From the NCBI GenBank assembly GCA_032622095.1, contig CP136064.1, forward strand, positions 144,663,954 through 144,727,953: a stretch of 64,000 bases of DNA, in the 5' to 3' direction. The notes below the pieces were generated by a model. That model had not been told where the DNA came from, did no database searches, and was given only the letters and a program-made list of their open reading frames with translations. This document shows positions 34,636 to 45,759 of the stretch, piece by piece. A program made the translations under genes and the position numbers. This DNA is from Siphonodentalium dalli (lineage: Eukaryota; Mollusca; Scaphopoda; Gadilida; Siphonodentaliidae). Positions within the stretch are counted from its first letter, which is position 1; every line of letters begins with the position of its first letter.

Positions 34636-35947
34636 AATTGTTATTATACTTCCATGGTTTAGCATGGAAGTATATTGTTTTTGTGATTTTCTTTTTTCTA
34701 TTATTATACTTCCATATTTTAATATGGAAGTATATTGTTATTCAATTTTTCACTATTATTATTATTATTATTATTTATTATTCTTAATATATTTTGTAAC
34801 CCTTATATCTCAGAAAGTTTAAAAGATAAAGCATTGAAATTTGGTAGGTATATGCACCATGCCAAGTTGCATGGTAACGAAGCATTTAGGTTTGTGTCCT
34901 AACTTGCTTACCAGAGTTATGGCCCTTCACCAAAAATTTGGGAAAAAGTTTGTGCCCAGATCTTCTCCTATAAGAATTCAAGCAGCTGAATTCAGTTCTC
35001 GTAATCATATTAACTAACGAAAGGGTACGAATCGGGAAAATTTTCACCAAAGTTCGAACACAATTTGTTGACTTGGGGAGGGGTGCAAACTTTAAAAAAA
35101 AAATTCTTGTCACCGATTCCAACCATTTTTACTGTCATGTATCTATACGCCGTATTGATGCTACTCGTGAAAGAATATTGTAAATCGGTTGAGAAATGGC
35201 CAAGTTATAACACTTTAGAAAAATGTACTAATAAAGTCCATGTGTAGAAAGTGCTTGTGCGCAGATCTTCTCCTAGACGAAGCGCAACAGCTGGATTTGG
35301 TCTATGTGAGCGTCTTAAACATAGATAGAAGACGAAACCAGGAAATTTTGACAAAGGTGCGCTCAATTTATTTCCGGGCTAGGGGAGGGGCAAAATTTGT
35401 CAATTTATTTTTGTCGCCGATTTGAACCAAAATGGTTGTGAAGTATCTATAAAATGCACTGAGTCCTCGTGAGTGAATTTTATGAATCGGTTGACAAATG
35501 TATAAATTGTGGCCCCTTCCTTTTTTCAAGTTTACAGAAAATCCACTATGAATTTAAATTCCTTCAATCAATCGTCACTTGTTTGGTGTCATTCGATGGG
35601 GAATTTCTAGTACTTCTAAATGATTACCCACTTCCTGTATTAATATGTCGATAGAGGCCAGAGATATTCGAAAAGTATGAACTCAACAACATACATATTG
35701 GCCTACATAGTAAAATATCGCCACAATACCTCACCAGAACCCTGCTAAATATTAAAGGGGCATCAAATACGAACACAATGACGCAAAAATTAGCTCGATA
35801 TCTCGAAAATTGGCCGATATATGGCGAATTTTCTACCCGCGTCAGCAAATGTCGAGGCATGGGTGGGGGTCACACCAGAACGTTCCAACTGAACACAGAA
35901 ATGTCAATAAACCATACTATCGACATTCCAATCAATTCCGCGCGATT
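34636..35947. mobile_element. TACTTCCAT-type repeat, copy 1
   Basis: Opens with the hairpin TATACTTCCATGG ... CATGGAAGTATA (about 34647-34673) and a second hairpin TATACTTCCATA ... TATGGAAGTATA (about 34705-34733), followed by (ATT)n. Interior blocks include AGTTTAAAAGATAAAGCATT, GCACCATGCCAAGTTGCATG and CAGATCTTCTCCTAGACGAA. The style matches the TCCGTC-type elements (hairpin end, and blocks of the AAATTTGGTAGGTATATG kind). It truncates the right arm of structure G. Confidence 0.6.
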
Positions 35948-36386
35948 CCCTTATTATACTTCCATATTTTAATATCGAAGTATATTGTTATTCAATTTTT
36001 TATTTTTCACTATTATTATTATTATTATTTATTATTCTTAATATATTTTTGTAACCCTTATATCTCCGAAAGTTTAAAAGATAAAGCATTGAAATTTGGT
36101 AGGTATATGCACCATGCCAAGTTGCATGGTAACGAAGCATTTAGGTTTGTGTCCTAACTTTCTTACCAGAGTTATGGCCCTTCAACAAAAATTTGGGAAA
36201 AAGTTTGTGCCCAGCTCTTCTCCTATAAGAAGTCAAGCAGCTGAATTCGGTTCTCGTATGTACTAATAAAGTCCATGTGCAGAAAGTGCTTGTGCGCAGA
36301 TCTTCTCCTAGACGAAGCGCAACAGCTGGATTTGGTCTATGTGAGCGTCTTAAACATAGACAGAAGACGAAACCAGGAAATGCGAA
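35948..36386. mobile_element. TACTTCCAT-type repeat, copy 2 with internal deletion
   Basis: Same order of blocks as copy 1 (hairpin, ATT run, AGTTTAAAAGATAAAGCATT, GCACCATGCCAAGTTGCATG), but about 220 bp are missing. Sequence matching 35000 (GGTTCTCGTA) joins directly to sequence matching 35224 (TGTACTAATAAAGTCC). It lies head to tail with copy 1. Confidence 0.65.
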
Positions 36387-38097
36387 TGTCAAAAATTACA
36401 CCAATGACCACTGTCGATATATTTCAACATCCATTCTTTTTTTGGCGCACTGTGTTAATTGTTATGTTGGCTAATGGGTAATCACTCAAATCAATGTCGG
36501 CTGTCTGTCTTGTCAACCGGTCGTGATTCTGCAGTTTTATCATAATGCGGCTTAAAAATGACATATTTTGAGTCCAAAAACGGGCAAAATTCGTTAGTTT
36601 TAAAATAGTAGTTCGTTTTGTTTTAACTTTTTTTAAAACGCCCATTTTTTACCAAAAAAATTCTCGACTTTGATATTTGAAAATTAACGAAACTGTTGTG
36701 TCAGCCGTATAATGTAATAACAGTTCTACGCATGGCCCAAGTTTTCGTAAAACACAATACATCCTATGTGCGGACTTTCGCTTGCAGCTCTCAATTAATC
36801 AAACCTATTTTATATCTGTTCACGTTCCCGTAAACAATTTTTAGATATTATATTTTTTAATTAAATGAATGGGAGTCAGCGTGTCCCGTCCCGTTCCCCA
36901 ACCTTGCCGCCCCTAAGTCGCTCATTTTGGTATCATAATTTCGGAACGTGACTATCTGCGGTTTGGTATTGGTTTACCATATCTGTCATATAGCATACAT
37001 TTGTTGAATTCAGATCTGACCGCTTAAAACTGTCTCTTTATCATCTGTATGTGTCACGAGTGAAAATATATGACTTTATTGTCCGATTGTTAAGACCGCC
37101 GATTGCATATTTCGCATTAATTGGATGAGACGTAATGTAAAGTCTTATAGCTTACGAATAGGCGACAACGTCGTACGTTTGTCCGCTAATCGGAAAATAT
37201 ACCAAAAATGCCTTAAAGCGCCGACTAATTCACCACCTGCGTGTATTCAAGAATATGAATCACACCAAAATTAAGCGAATTGTATATGGAATGTGTAGGT
37301 ATAAACTGCCATGTATATATCATTCCCACAATGCTACCATATCATGACAATCTATTAGTTAAAATAAAACACCTTAAACTGTTGGGAACATCGCGATATA
37401 GGCAAGCGAGCAAAGATAGTTTAATGTCATCATACGCTATTTCGCTGTTGCGAAATGGGTGGTCGTTCAATGTAGCATAATTACATTGAACGACATATAT
37501 AATTATGTTTGTGTGTGAATAACGATTGTTAACTTGGTATTATGAACTTAATTATGCATGGCTGTGAAGACTTGCAATAACATATTAAATGGTAAAATAC
37601 GTGCATTCATATCCGTATATTTACAAGAATATCCGTCTATTTAACAAGCTCGACATGCTATATTTGTTTATGGTATACTACCGTTTCAACACATCGGCTA
37701 TTTATCATTTTGCTGGTGAGAAGGCGTATGTTCACTTTGGTGCTATTTATGTGCACAGAAAAGGCACCATTACTCGGGAAAGCAACATACTGAAATGCAT
37801 ATAGATGTACGCGAATCATGTTATGTTCTCACACAATGCAGTTATCCCAAATCCGCGCTCTTTAAAATAGAATTGGCTGCATGGCTGGCCCACTTCTGAT
37901 GGCACAGTGTGTTACGCACCTGTCCGACTAAGTCCCTTTAAACCCAAAATGTATACAAAATTCATACAAGCTGTCGAAAGGTTACCGATCTTGGACAGTA
38001 CAATCGGTATAAACGTTTGTAATGACATAACGTGTCTTGACAGCATTACCTGTTTATGCTATATTGATATGTTTCTGAATTATATTTAATGCTTGAT
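36387..38097. other. Unassigned sequence
   Basis: No gene or repeat was recognised except a small hairpin (37462-37494). Confidence 0.4.
37462..37494. repeat. 13-bp stem hairpin
   Basis: GTCGTTCAATGTA and TACATTGAACGAC flank a 7-nt loop. No neighbouring gene indicates a terminator-like or RNA role. Confidence 0.6.
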
Positions 38098-38610
38098 TCC
38101 TGATACACAGGATGTTGACCAATCGGATGATTATCAATCGGTGACAAAAGGCCGATAACATTGATCTATGAACTGTGATGGTTGAATAAGACAATCCTTT
38201 ATCAAATAATGAGGACAAAAAGTTGGCACAGTCTTTTAAAGTGGATGTGTATGAACTAATGTGTCCCTTAACACACCAACAACTAAACTGTTTGAATTTA
38301 CATGCATAATCTTTTCTGGTACCCGATCGCTAAGATGATTCCCAGAGACTTCTAGCCCAATTCGAAATGCCTTCTGTTTCAATTTGTCGGTTGAGATAAG
38401 CCATGCCATCAAATTCAGTGACTCTGGATGGGCGTGAACTATCTGATTCTGCTCCTTTGTCAACAGGTTCGGAATCAGGGGTAACCTTACTGGAGGGTCT
38501 ATCAGCATGTGTAATAGCTGGGGAAACCGACATTGGCATGGCCAAAATGGTGCTATTAAAATTACCTTGCAAGTTGGTAATCTGTCCATGCGAGTCAATA
38601 GTCTGAGAAT
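38098..38610 (-). pseudogene. DIRS-like retroelement: C-terminal pol and start of tyrosine recombinase
   Basis: On the minus strand, VILIAPFWPCQCRFPQLL followed by a P-rich segment and ESLNLMAWLIS matches the block that follows RNase H in DIRS1-like elements. Further on (about 38260-38098), KDCANFLSSLFDKGLSYST and a HPIGQHP-like end match the N-terminal core-binding region of the DIRS tyrosine recombinase. The catalytic domain is missing; similarity ends near 38098. This is the downstream half of the relic at 48958-50490, separated by the 10.3-kb element. Confidence 0.7.
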
Positions 38611-39497
38611 TAGTCCAGGCACATTTAATAGGTTTCACTATGGCAAAAAATAGGGGAAAAGCTGAATTTTTCAGGGATTAATAAGAACATGTTTATGAAC
38701 AACTTGCCAAAAGTCCCCTAGAATCCGAGTTAAGCTTTTTGAGATATTATGATTTTTCGTAATGGTGCAAATTCTGACGAAATTCCATTAAACCATATGC
38801 GAATGCAGTCATATGTAGGCTCAATCTTCACACATACCCGTCCATCATGGAGCAGGTGTCGATAGATATGCGTAGTTGATGCTAGAGCTTATTAACAGTC
38901 GATATTCCATAATTTTGATGACATTTATTGCCAAAGAGAGCATATAAATTGCATGGTGATTCAAAATTTTCCTAACAAAAGAGGGCGAGTAAAGATATTC
39001 AGACAACAATGAGCTAAAATATGAACCATTATACTAGAACAGTGGTTAATTCAGAAAAGGAAAGTGATAAGATATATCGAACCATCACCATCCTTAAGAT
39101 TTTGTAGCCGGAAACATAACACTACCCCCTAAAACGTACGCCATGGCTTTGGGTGTCTGAAAGGCAAAAATACCACATAATAACACTATGAAACTTGGAA
39201 CATAGGTTCCTTATGCACTATTAATCATTTTCAGATGTATAGACATCGCGGCAGGTCCTTCCTTGACAACGGTTTCTAGGCAATTATCCCACATCGAAGA
39301 AATACAAATATGACTGATATTATGGCAGTTTTAACAATCTAACCTACATGTATTATTAGTCCAGGAGATATTGGTCGACCTCTGCACCCCCCCCCCCCCA
39401 GGACTCAACTTCACCCCACTAATTTTCTTCCTTAAGGTCTCCTCTAATTTTTTTCACTTGTTAACAAGAAAAAAAAGTGGCCGCAGAGACTCCAGAC

Positions 39498-40560
39498 AAG
39501 ATGGCGGCCATTTTTTTTAAATGCACCAGGTCTCTTTGATCGCCGTTATAGTAAAGATGATATCACATACGGTCTTGTTTTCCGCTCGATTCGTTATGCT
39601 AATATACCACCCATACAAATTAGCCAAAAATCCGACACCAGAATCCAATATGGCGGCCAAGATGGCCGCCGAAATGTGAAAATATGCTATTTTTCTGACA
39701 TGTTACCACCTTTCGTTTGTCTCTGTGGGAAAATGTTGGCATCTTTGCGTCATGTTATACATTTATCATATAGAGGAGTCATTGGCGACCACATGGGGAC
39801 CATAATATACATTCATTGCGGGATATTGTTGTCCGATATCACGTTTTCCCAAATACGGTATAATAGGTCAAAGCCGAATCTACGTTAATAACGCGATGTA
39901 ATGTTTCGAATCAATGAATGTTATTGCTATTATAACAACACCCATGCATATATATGTGCAGGAGATACTCGAGCTAGGATTCCTCTTATACCTGAGTTGA
40001 GGAATATTTACCCAAATCCAAGATGGCGGCCAAAATGGCCACCAGAAATAAATAATTGCCGAAAATCGCTTATTTTAACATCAGTGAGCGTTATTGTCAT
40101 GAAAACTCCACACCTGCTTACTATTGTGAGTTGGGGACACTTAGGCGAAGAACTTTCCTTGTACCATATCCAAATAAAAGTCCCCCGAATCCAAAATGGC
40201 GCCCACAATGGCGGACAGAATTTGAAAAATTACCGAAATTCCCTCATATTCACATCATTGGGCATTATTGTCGAGACAACTCCACCCATGCTTACATTTG
40301 AGTTGGAAATACTGAGGTGAGGTAATTGCATTACATCTCATGCAAGAAATTGTTTTCCAAATCGAAGATGGCGGCCAAAATGGCGACCGAAATTTGAAAA
40401 CAAGTCTACATTCCTTTACTTTCTTAGGATAGGCGTTATTGTTTCGCGATTTCTATCAACCATTACATGTTGATATGGAATAGTGACATGAAGTATTCAT
40501 TAGGGTTTGGCAATTGATACTCACAGCCAAGATCGCTGCTAAATTGACGGCTAGAAATTG
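39498..40560. repeat. ~174-bp tandem units with YY1-like motif, left arm
   Basis: AAGATGGCGGCC or close variants occur near 39499, 39651, 40021, 40196, 40369 and 40533. Spacings of 173-175 bp are seen for the central units and about twice that between 39651 and 40021. The units also share GAGTTGGGGACACTTAGG and GTTATTGTCATGAAAACTCC-type blocks. AAGATGGCGGC is the known YY1/Pho consensus. Confidence 0.7.
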
Positions 40561-41168
40561 AAAAGATATCGATATTTTCACATATTAATTTCAACTGTTT
40601 GTCATAATATCGGTATGTATGGACGAAACTGTACATAAACCATCTACTAGTTCAACTTAAAGGTATCAAAACGCATAACATAGCTCGTATCCTTCTGGAA
40701 AGATGAAAAACCACAATTAATATCGCGATGTGGCAATTCGATATCCATTCTCCACTTAGCGCCGATAATGGCCGTAAGCGTAGGTGCGCCGAATAGTTAT
40801 ATCAGAACAATTACCTGATAAGATATTCTGATTTGCTACGTCACGTCCATAATTATCTGGACCAGCTTCCATTGCTTTGTCTGATAAATCTAGGTCGCTC
40901 ACACCGACAAAGTATTCACCACTTCCTGGGTGTAGGGTCCCTCTAATCATAACGTTTCAAACAATTCATTTTCCGGTGTCTAGCTTACGATTTTAAATAT
41001 TTGCTAAATATGATATTTGTGCGTCATCTTGAACTAGGAAGGCATATGACCGATGAGTATACAAGCTTACAGAAGGTCATCTCTATGTATGTGTCTCATA
41101 CCCCATTGGGATAACGGCATGTACACCTGGCGAACCAGTTAGCTAGTCACTTCTCAATAGATGGTTCG

Positions 41169-41450
41169 TCAACTCACAAACTCAGCGAACGCATTGGCAT
41201 ATGTGGACAACTTCGACAGTGTTTCGAAGGTTGCTAGCTGTCTCATTCCATTGGACAGATGTCTATCTGCTAATGAGAAGACCATAGTGTACAGACTACC
41301 CACACTTCTTGACCATGATCCGAAGCAAACTGTGTGACGCCCCGCAGTTGTCTCGTCGAATATCTCCCAGCAGAGAAGAACAATGCTCGCGGTGCTAGTT
41401 TGTGGACATGCGCCATGATAGTGGGAATGAAATGGCCACGGTAACACCAC
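41169..41450 (-). CDS. Candidate small ORF in left arm, conserved in right arm
   Basis: The minus-strand frame of 93 codons contains FHSHYHGACPQTSTASIVLL and CWEIFDETTAGRH. The reverse-complement partner at 42193-42420 (plus strand) encodes FHFHYHDTYPQTSTVCIVII and CLELFGETIAGRQ in the matching frame. About half the residues are retained over some fifty positions. I know no family for this. Both arms face outward. Shared frame conservation between two diverged arms may mean past coding function, or may only reflect modest divergence of paired DNA. It is not supported as an expressed gene. Confidence 0.25.
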   Translation of the reverse strand: MVLPWPFHSHYHGACPQTSTASIVLLCWEIFDETTAGRHTVCFGSWSRSVGSLYTMVFSLADRHLSNGMRQLATFETLSKLSTYANAFAEFVS

Positions 41451-42189
41451 CCCTACACCTGGTGCATGTCATGCGTGTCGTTTTTTTTTTTTGGTGTGGT
41501 AAGATTGTATTTCCACGTCCGTTTCGAAGCCTTTCCGATTCAACTACGTACAATTTTGTCTGGATAATACTATGCTAGCCTCCCTCAAAACAGTCGGATG
41601 GACTAAAGGATAATGTCTTTATAGCATGAATGTATGCGTTTTTTGTTATCCTCTCTCAGTATGTGGGCGGTATTATTCAAGAAAATGTCAGGAACTGTGG
41701 TGCATTTATTTCACTATGTATTTAAAGAACAATTTACAGTCTCGATGGCAATGGCTGTCACGGTGGACGTTGGGGAACGCGACCTTTATGATCATATAAC
41801 TTTATATATATATATAACTTTAGAATATAGTAGTTAATGTCTCATGCAGGAAAATGGTCGCAATGGTGATGTTACCAAAAAATCACTTGGAGTACCAACG
41901 TTTGTTGAACTGAATTCAAGAGCTCATCAACGTAACAGTCCTCTGGATGTTCTTCGCGTTGAATATTTCACCCTTTTGTTGATGGCATTTGTACTTTCTT
42001 GAACCATACCACCCAGCGTGAGTATGACATATCAACCAACTATCAAAGGTATCGCCTTTAAGACTACACCCCAGTCTTGGTGGGGCTTATACAGCAGTAG
42101 CCAATGGCACACGCCTGATCCAGTTGTTTAAGAACGGCTTCCAAACAGATCGGAACATACAATCTTAGCTAACAAGGAAAGCAGAGCCA
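41451..42189. other. Loop of the 5.0-kb fold-back element
   Basis: The least symmetrical part of the element. Includes a short (TA)n run near 41805. No gene recognised. Confidence 0.45.
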
Positions 42190-42192
42190 CAC

Positions 42193-42420
42193 ATGAGATC
42201 CTGTCTGAATCGAAAACATAACAAAATAAGGGGCGGTGCAGTCATGGTCCAATTTCATTTCCACTATCATGACACATACCCACAAACTAGCACCGTGTGT
42301 ATTGTTATCATATGCTTGGAGCTGTTCGGCGAGACGATTGCTGGACGTCAACAAGCTTGTTCTTATGATCATGTTCAAGGAGTTTGGGTATATTATGCAT
42401 TATGGTCTTCTACGCCTTAG
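42193..42420 (+). CDS. Candidate small ORF in right arm
   Basis: Plus-strand frame of 75 codons, partner of 41169-41450. Aligned residues include HYHD, PQTST, FGETIAGRQ and a VYYALWSST segment opposite LYTMVFS. After this the frames of the two arms diverge. Function is unknown and coding status unproven. Confidence 0.22.
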   Translation: MRSCLNRKHNKIRGGAVMVQFHFHYHDTYPQTSTVCIVIICLELFGETIAGRQQACSYDHVQGVWVYYALWSSTP

Positions 42421-43149
42421 CAGAAATGCATCCGTCAAATGTCGGGCTTTCAACATTAGAAGCCATATACCGAAGTTGTCCGGTAACGTCAGTGCATTAG
42501 ATGAGTATGTGAATTGATGAACCATATATTGAGAAGTGGCTATTTGGGAAGATCACCAGGTGTACACGTTGTTATCCCCATTAGGTCACCAAAGCTGACA
42601 ATACGCAGATAGATAGGTCCTCCTCAAAGCTAGCTAGCTAGTATATGCATCGACCGAATACCTTTCTAGTGGATCGCACAAGATTACGCCTATACCCCAT
42701 ATGTAGCATCTGAATTATACCATAAGATATACCACGAATGAAGCTCGCTAAGAATTCCAAGCTTTCGAAACAAACATGTGAGCTGGACATCGGCATATGT
42801 ATTGTTTGAAACATTCCGATTAGTGGGACCCTTCTACAAAGAAGTGTAGTAAACTGTTGTTGTGAGCGAGATAGATTAATCTGACGAAGAGACTGAAGCG
42901 GGTCTAGATAATGCTGAATGTGGCAATTCAGAATAAGCTCAGGTACTGTTGTTTTGATTTTTGGAAGTCATAATATGACTATTCGGCGCACCTATATACG
43001 GTTACGGCCAGTATGAGCCCTTAGTGGAGAATGGATTTTGAAATGCCACATCGCGATTGTGGGTTTTAATCCTTCCAAAAGGCTACGACTTACGTTGGAA
43101 TTAATAGATAACTTATATTATGTACCGTTTCGTCTATAGAAATCGATAT

Positions 43150-44300
43150 TATGACAAAAAGTTGAAATTAGTATGTGATAATATCGGCTTCTTTTCAATT
43201 TCTGGCCGCCAGTTTGGCCGCCATATTGACTGTGAGTATCACTTGCCAAACCCTAATGAACAATTCATACATATCAACATGTAATGGTGGGTAGAAATCG
43301 CGAAAGAATAACGCCCATCATAAGAAAGTAAAGGAATGTAGGCATGTTTTCAAATTTCGGTCGCCATTTTGGCCGCCATCTGCGATTTGGAAAACCATTT
43401 CTTGCATGAGATGTAAGGTAATTACTTCACCTCAGTATTTCCAACTCAACTGTAAGCATGGATGGAGTTGTCTCGACAATAATGCCCAATGATGTAAATA
43501 TGAGGGAATTTCGGTGATTTTTCAAATTCTGTCCGCCATTGTGGGCGCCATTTTTGGATTTGGGGGACTTTTATTTGGATATGGTACAAGGAAAGTTCTT
43601 CGCCTAAGTGTTCCCAACTCACAATAGTAAGCAGGTGTGGAGTTTTCATGACAATAACGCTCACTGATGTTAAAATAAGCAATTTTCGGCAATTTTTTAT
43701 TTCTGGTGGCCATTTTGACCGCCATCTTGGATTTGGGTAAATATTCCTCAACTCAGGTATAAGAGGAATCCTAGCTCGAGTATCTCCTGCACACATATAT
43801 GCATGGGTGTTGTTATAATAGCAATAACATTCATTGATTCGAAACATTACATCGCGTTATTAACGTCGATTCGGCTTTGACCTATTATACCGTATTTGGG
43901 AAAACGTGATATCGGACAAAAATATCCCGCAATGAATGTATATTATGGTCCCCATGTGGTAGCCAATGACTCCTCTATATGATAAATGTATAACATGAAG
44001 CAAAGATGCCAACATTTTTCCACAGAGACAAACGAAAGGTGGTAACATGTCAGAAAAATAGCATATTTTCACATTTCGGCGGCCATCTTGGCCGCCATAT
44101 TGGATTCTGGTGTCGGATTTTTGGCTAATTTGTAAGGGTTGTATATTAGAATAACGAATCGAGCGGAAAAAAGACCGTATGTGATATCATCTTTACTATA
44201 ACGGCGATCAAAGAGACCTGGTGCATTTAAATAAAATGGCCGCCATGATGGACGCCATCTTGTCTGGAGTCTCTGCGGCCACTTTTTTTTCTTGTTAACA
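43150..44300. repeat. ~174-bp tandem units with YY1-like motif, right arm
   Basis: Inverted counterpart of 39498-40560. GGCCGCCATCTTGG-type motifs appear near 43210, 43365, 43545, 43710, 44080 and 44240. Confidence 0.7.
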
Positions 44301-44359
44301 AGTGAACAAAATTAGAGGAGACCTTAAGGAAGAAAATTAGTGGGGTGGAGTTGAGTCCT

Positions 44360-44378
44360 GGGGGGGGGGGGGGGGGGG
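44360..44378. repeat. Run of 19 G
   Basis: Counterpart of a 13-C run at 39387-39399 in the other arm and of a 6-G run near 60015 in the solo arm, so its length has changed independently in each copy. Confidence 0.95.
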
Positions 44379-44408
44379 TGCAGAGGTCGACCAATATCTC
44401 CTGGACTA

Positions 44409-44840
44409 TATGTCATGCAGCATTTTTATGGTGAAAATAATATTAGTTGTTGTTAGAGTGGATCTGGCTGGAAAATTACCATAGTTCTTACTTACTGGGG
44501 TGGTAACGGTTGCTAGGGACATACCCAAAATCTAAAAATGCCGAGCTGACTGATATTATGGTAGTTTTGACAAACTAATATCAACTACATCATTATCATT
44601 TTATGGTGAAACAATTGTAATAGTTATTGTCAGTGTGGGTTCGACTTTAAAAATTACTATATATTTCTGGTAACGGTTTCTAGGGACATACCAGACATCG
44701 AAAAATGCACATGTGACTGATATTATGGTAGTTTTAACAAACTAAACTACGTCATGTAACATTTTTATATTGAAAACAATTATTATAATTGTTGTTAGTG
44801 TGAACATGACAGTAAAGTTGCCGCATTCGTTTCCTACCTA
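44409..44840. repeat. ACTGATATTATGGTAG tandem units
   Basis: Units of about 160 bp with ACTGATATTATGGTAGTTTT, GGTAACGGTTGCTAGGGACA and CATTTTTATGGTGAAAA blocks (near 44550 and 44711). The inverted counterpart is at 47850-48300. The 39313 copy on the other side of the nested element is the continuation of this array. Confidence 0.7.
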
Positions 44841-45757
44841 TATGAGCCTGGGTCCATAGTCAAGCTATGGTGGTGCACACGGCCAATCATTAGGGACCTC
44901 CATCCTATAGGGCATTGGTCGAATGGCTGAAAATGGACGTACGTATATGGTATGCATATAGAGACGTGGATCCATGCACAGGCATTTTGGTCCATGACTT
45001 AATACCCATAGGGCATGGGGTCGCTATTGTGCTATTGTGTTTCCTATATATGTGGATCAGTCCACTGCCTACCAACATATATGTGAATCTATGAAATGAC
45101 TAATAACGCCGGTTCCGTAGCTTTTATTTAGGGACCTGTGTCCTACATATAGGCACCTGTATCCAATGCATACATCATTATAGTCACCTGTGTATTAGCA
45201 CTATTTAAACTTGCCTGGATCATTGATGTAGATATATCACGTTTTAGGGGTGGGTCCATATCCTACATATAGACAGACACCTGCTTATGCCTGGGTACAA
45301 TACTGTTTGTGGCATCGGGGTAAAATATCTATATATAGGTTTGTCTGTCACAAAACTGTCTCATATGTTCATACCATATATAGGGTCCTGAATCCATGGT
45401 GTACTAATGTATTGTGCATCAGACTTGGTCTATGGTATCTTTAATAGTACATGGTCTATCTGTGGGCACTTGGGTATTTGCACCATGTAACAGTGTCATG
45501 GTCATGGTCATAGATATCATACATGTATAATGGGCTGGGTCCATTGCCATCGAGTATACTATTGTATTTCTATAACACGGCATCGCTCCATTGCGGTCTC
45601 AGTGACCAGATATAACCAGCCTAGCATCGCGGTTAAATGGTGTATGCCAATATATAATGGCTTATATGAAGCGGTCTGGTTCATGAACTATAGCTATACA
45701 TATCCTATGTCCATAGTTTATATGTATGGACATGGGTCCTGTGACTATATATGTGCC
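44841..45757. repeat. Degenerate GGGTCCATGG-rich region
   Basis: Irregularly spaced blocks such as GGGTCCATAG, GGACCTGTGTCCTACATATA and GGGTCCATTGC recur every 50-80 bp without a strict period. Continues at 47605-47770 beyond the type A copy. No gene recognised. Confidence 0.5.
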
Positions 45758-45759
45758 TG

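Larger units (their letters stand above)
39359..44406. mobile_element. 5.0-kb fold-back element nested in the 10.3-kb element
   Basis: Ends are GTCCAGGAGATATTGG and CCAATATCTCCTGGAC, with TA at 39357-39358 and 44407-44408. Arms of about 2.1-2.2 kb (39359-41450 and 42190-44406) pair along their whole length. They contain tandem ~174-bp units with AAGATGGCGGCCAAAATGGC. The flanks both belong to the ACTGATATTATGG tandem array of the outer element. The loop (41451-42189) has nothing recognised. No transposase is seen, but the arms hold a short frame conserved in both copies (41169-41450 and 42193-42420). A solo arm lies at 59045-60048. Confidence 0.85.

Noticed and set aside
39901-40320. 139-codon frame with near-identical partner at 43446-43847 and partial match at 59536-59865
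   Set aside because: The region is a ~174-bp (58-codon) tandem repeat in paired arms, so similarity of translations is expected from DNA identity. The frame shifts between copies and differs at the ends.
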